A stretch of DNA of 64,000 nucleotides. Origin: Promerops cafer. Its lineage: Eukaryota; Chordata; Aves; Passeriformes; Nectariniidae. The translations under genes and the position numbers were made by a program. The DNA is taken from NCBI GenBank assembly GCA_013398275.1, contig VZSE01008770.1:887476-951475 (forward strand), written 5' to 3'. The notes below the pieces were generated by a model. It was given only the letters and a program-made list of their open reading frames with translations. It did not search any database and had not been told where the DNA came from. Positions 63,046-64,000 of this stretch are shown here, piece after piece. Positions within the stretch are counted from its first letter, which is position 1. Each line of letters starts with the position of its first letter.

Positions 63046-63067
63046 AAATGAAAATCGATTTTCATTT
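63046..63067. repeat. Perfect 22-bp palindrome centred on ATCGAT
   Basis: The half-site AAATGAAAATC (63046-63056) is followed immediately by its exact reverse complement (63057-63067) with no loop. The half-word TTTTCATTT continues as a partial direct repeat (TTTTCATTTTCATTTT) to the right. Perfect palindromes this long are expected well under once per 64 kb even allowing for AT bias. Confidence 0.95.
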
Positions 63068-63513
63068 TCATTTTAAAGCTGTTCCATTGCCAGCCACTAA
63101 AGCTGAAGATGCTGACATATTAACATGTGCAGAATACAGAACACATGGAAATTTCTCCAGGAGGTCACACCCAGGTACCTGAAGGCAAGTGAAACTCCAG
63201 GGGTTACTGAAAGGGTTTTGTAGGAACTGATTAGGCAGCCCTGCTTCCCCCATGAAAGAGGCTTACTGCATGCCCTTAGTAATCCAGCTGGAATCATCAT
63301 GCAGTCTCAGGATACACTTAATGCAACTTTCATACAAAAATGCTGCAGGGATAAAGGGATTAGAATTTCTGAGAGAATGAGTATTTCAGAGGAAGTAGCA
63401 CAATAAAGTCATCATAAAATGGTAGGGTTGTCTCTCCCTTCCTTCTTTTTCTTTTTTTTTTAGTGTGGAATGAGGTGACAAAGTGGTTTGTCCAAGTTCT
63501 CTGCGTGTGTGAA

Positions 63514-63574
63514 TTTTTTTTTTTTTTTTTGGTGGGTGTTTTTTGTTCTTTGGCGGTTTTTTGGTGGGTGTTTT
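63514..63574 (+). repeat. T17 run and duplicated T6-GGTGGGTG-T4 unit
   Basis: A T17 run at 63514-63530 leads into GGTGGGTG. The 18-bp unit TTTTTTGGTGGGTGTTTT occurs at 63525-63542 and again at 63557-63574, a 32-bp period. The tract is T/G-only apart from two C. Confidence 0.9.
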
Positions 63575-64000
63575 GTAGGCATATAGACTGTATCTTCATT
63601 AAGAATCCAGAGAATTAAACCTAATTAATGTTTACCAGATAAAACTGGGCACAAGGATTATGCAGAATAATTTAAGTGACTGAAAGCCCAAAGGTTTGGT
63701 GAACATCCTTATATTTTTGGTTTTGTAAAAAACAGGTTACAGTCAATGTGGACTAACCTAAGTTTATAGAAGCACCCCCTTGACCTTCCCCATATTAGAA
63801 ATTTTATGTTTGAATATTATCAACTCTTACTCAGCAGAAGACAGCATATCTAAAACTTCTTACAGAGTATGTGCATCAGAATGCAATTATTCTGTGCTTT
63901 TGGCTATTTTTTCTTTCTAGTGGTGAACTACCTTCTCTTTCTCAACTCTGTTCATTACACGTTCAAAAACCCCCAACAAACAGAAAGGGGAATTAAATGA

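Larger units (their letters stand above)
60562..64000. other. AT-rich noncoding stretch, no gene recognised
   Basis: Frames reach at most 116 codons (60979-61329, plus; its N-terminal part is only the translation of an A-rich tract). Contents are the A/C-rich tract at 61029-61062, a T17 run at 61794-61810, AATAAA plus A16 at 62771-62813, a 22-bp palindrome at 63046-63067 and T/G-rich repeats at 63514-63574. Confidence 0.65.

Overview
The window looks like nuclear DNA from a vertebrate, most likely a bird. It is AT-rich and eukaryotic in texture: long stop-dense stretches, A/T homopolymer tracts and microsatellites, with no operon-like packing or Shine-Dalgarno-led reading frames. The best lineage clue is a short tail at about 55,969-56,015 that matches, from memory, the 3' end of avian CR1 LINEs (a 'cccttc-aaccca-ccattctatgattct' type ending). 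A second, more decayed antisense CR1-like piece lies near 26,728-26,850. Interspersed repeats are otherwise sparse, as expected for a bird rather than a mammal. No database search was possible, so this assignment is an inference.

I find no protein-coding gene that I can support. The longest open frames are about 125-145 codons. They show no recognisable domains, often overlap open frames on the other strand, and are about what chance gives in 64 kb of AT-rich DNA. I also saw no rRNA, tRNA or CRISPR. The window is best read as intergenic (gene-desert) or deep intronic sequence.

Layout: 1-6.4 kb is AT-rich and holds an 18-bp palindrome, a local duplication joined at the single N in the window, and a CATT-rich block. 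A patch at 10.5-11.0 kb is unusually CpG-rich. At 16.5-16.75 kb an AATAAA followed by an A18 tract resembles a retroposed mRNA 3' end. At 24.8-26.6 kb two arms of about 225 bp lie in inverted orientation around a 1.4-kb spacer; this is the clearest undescribed structure here. Hairpins lie at 30.1, 36.6 and 43.0 kb. GC/CpG-rich patches lie at 35.1-35.5 and 40.8-41.3 kb. A compound 11-bp/5-bp minisatellite lies at 47.2 kb. A cluster of homeodomain-type TAAT sites lies at 52.8-53.5 kb. A GAAA/GGAA microsatellite lies at 60.5 kb, a second AATAAA plus A16 tract at 62.8 kb, and a perfect 22-bp palindrome at 63.05 kb.

With no genes recognised, no pathway can be described. The most useful leads are the inverted repeat pair, the perfect palindromes and hairpins, the compound minisatellite, and a few segments whose composition resembles conserved regulatory DNA. 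The last group is inference only and needs a cross-species alignment.
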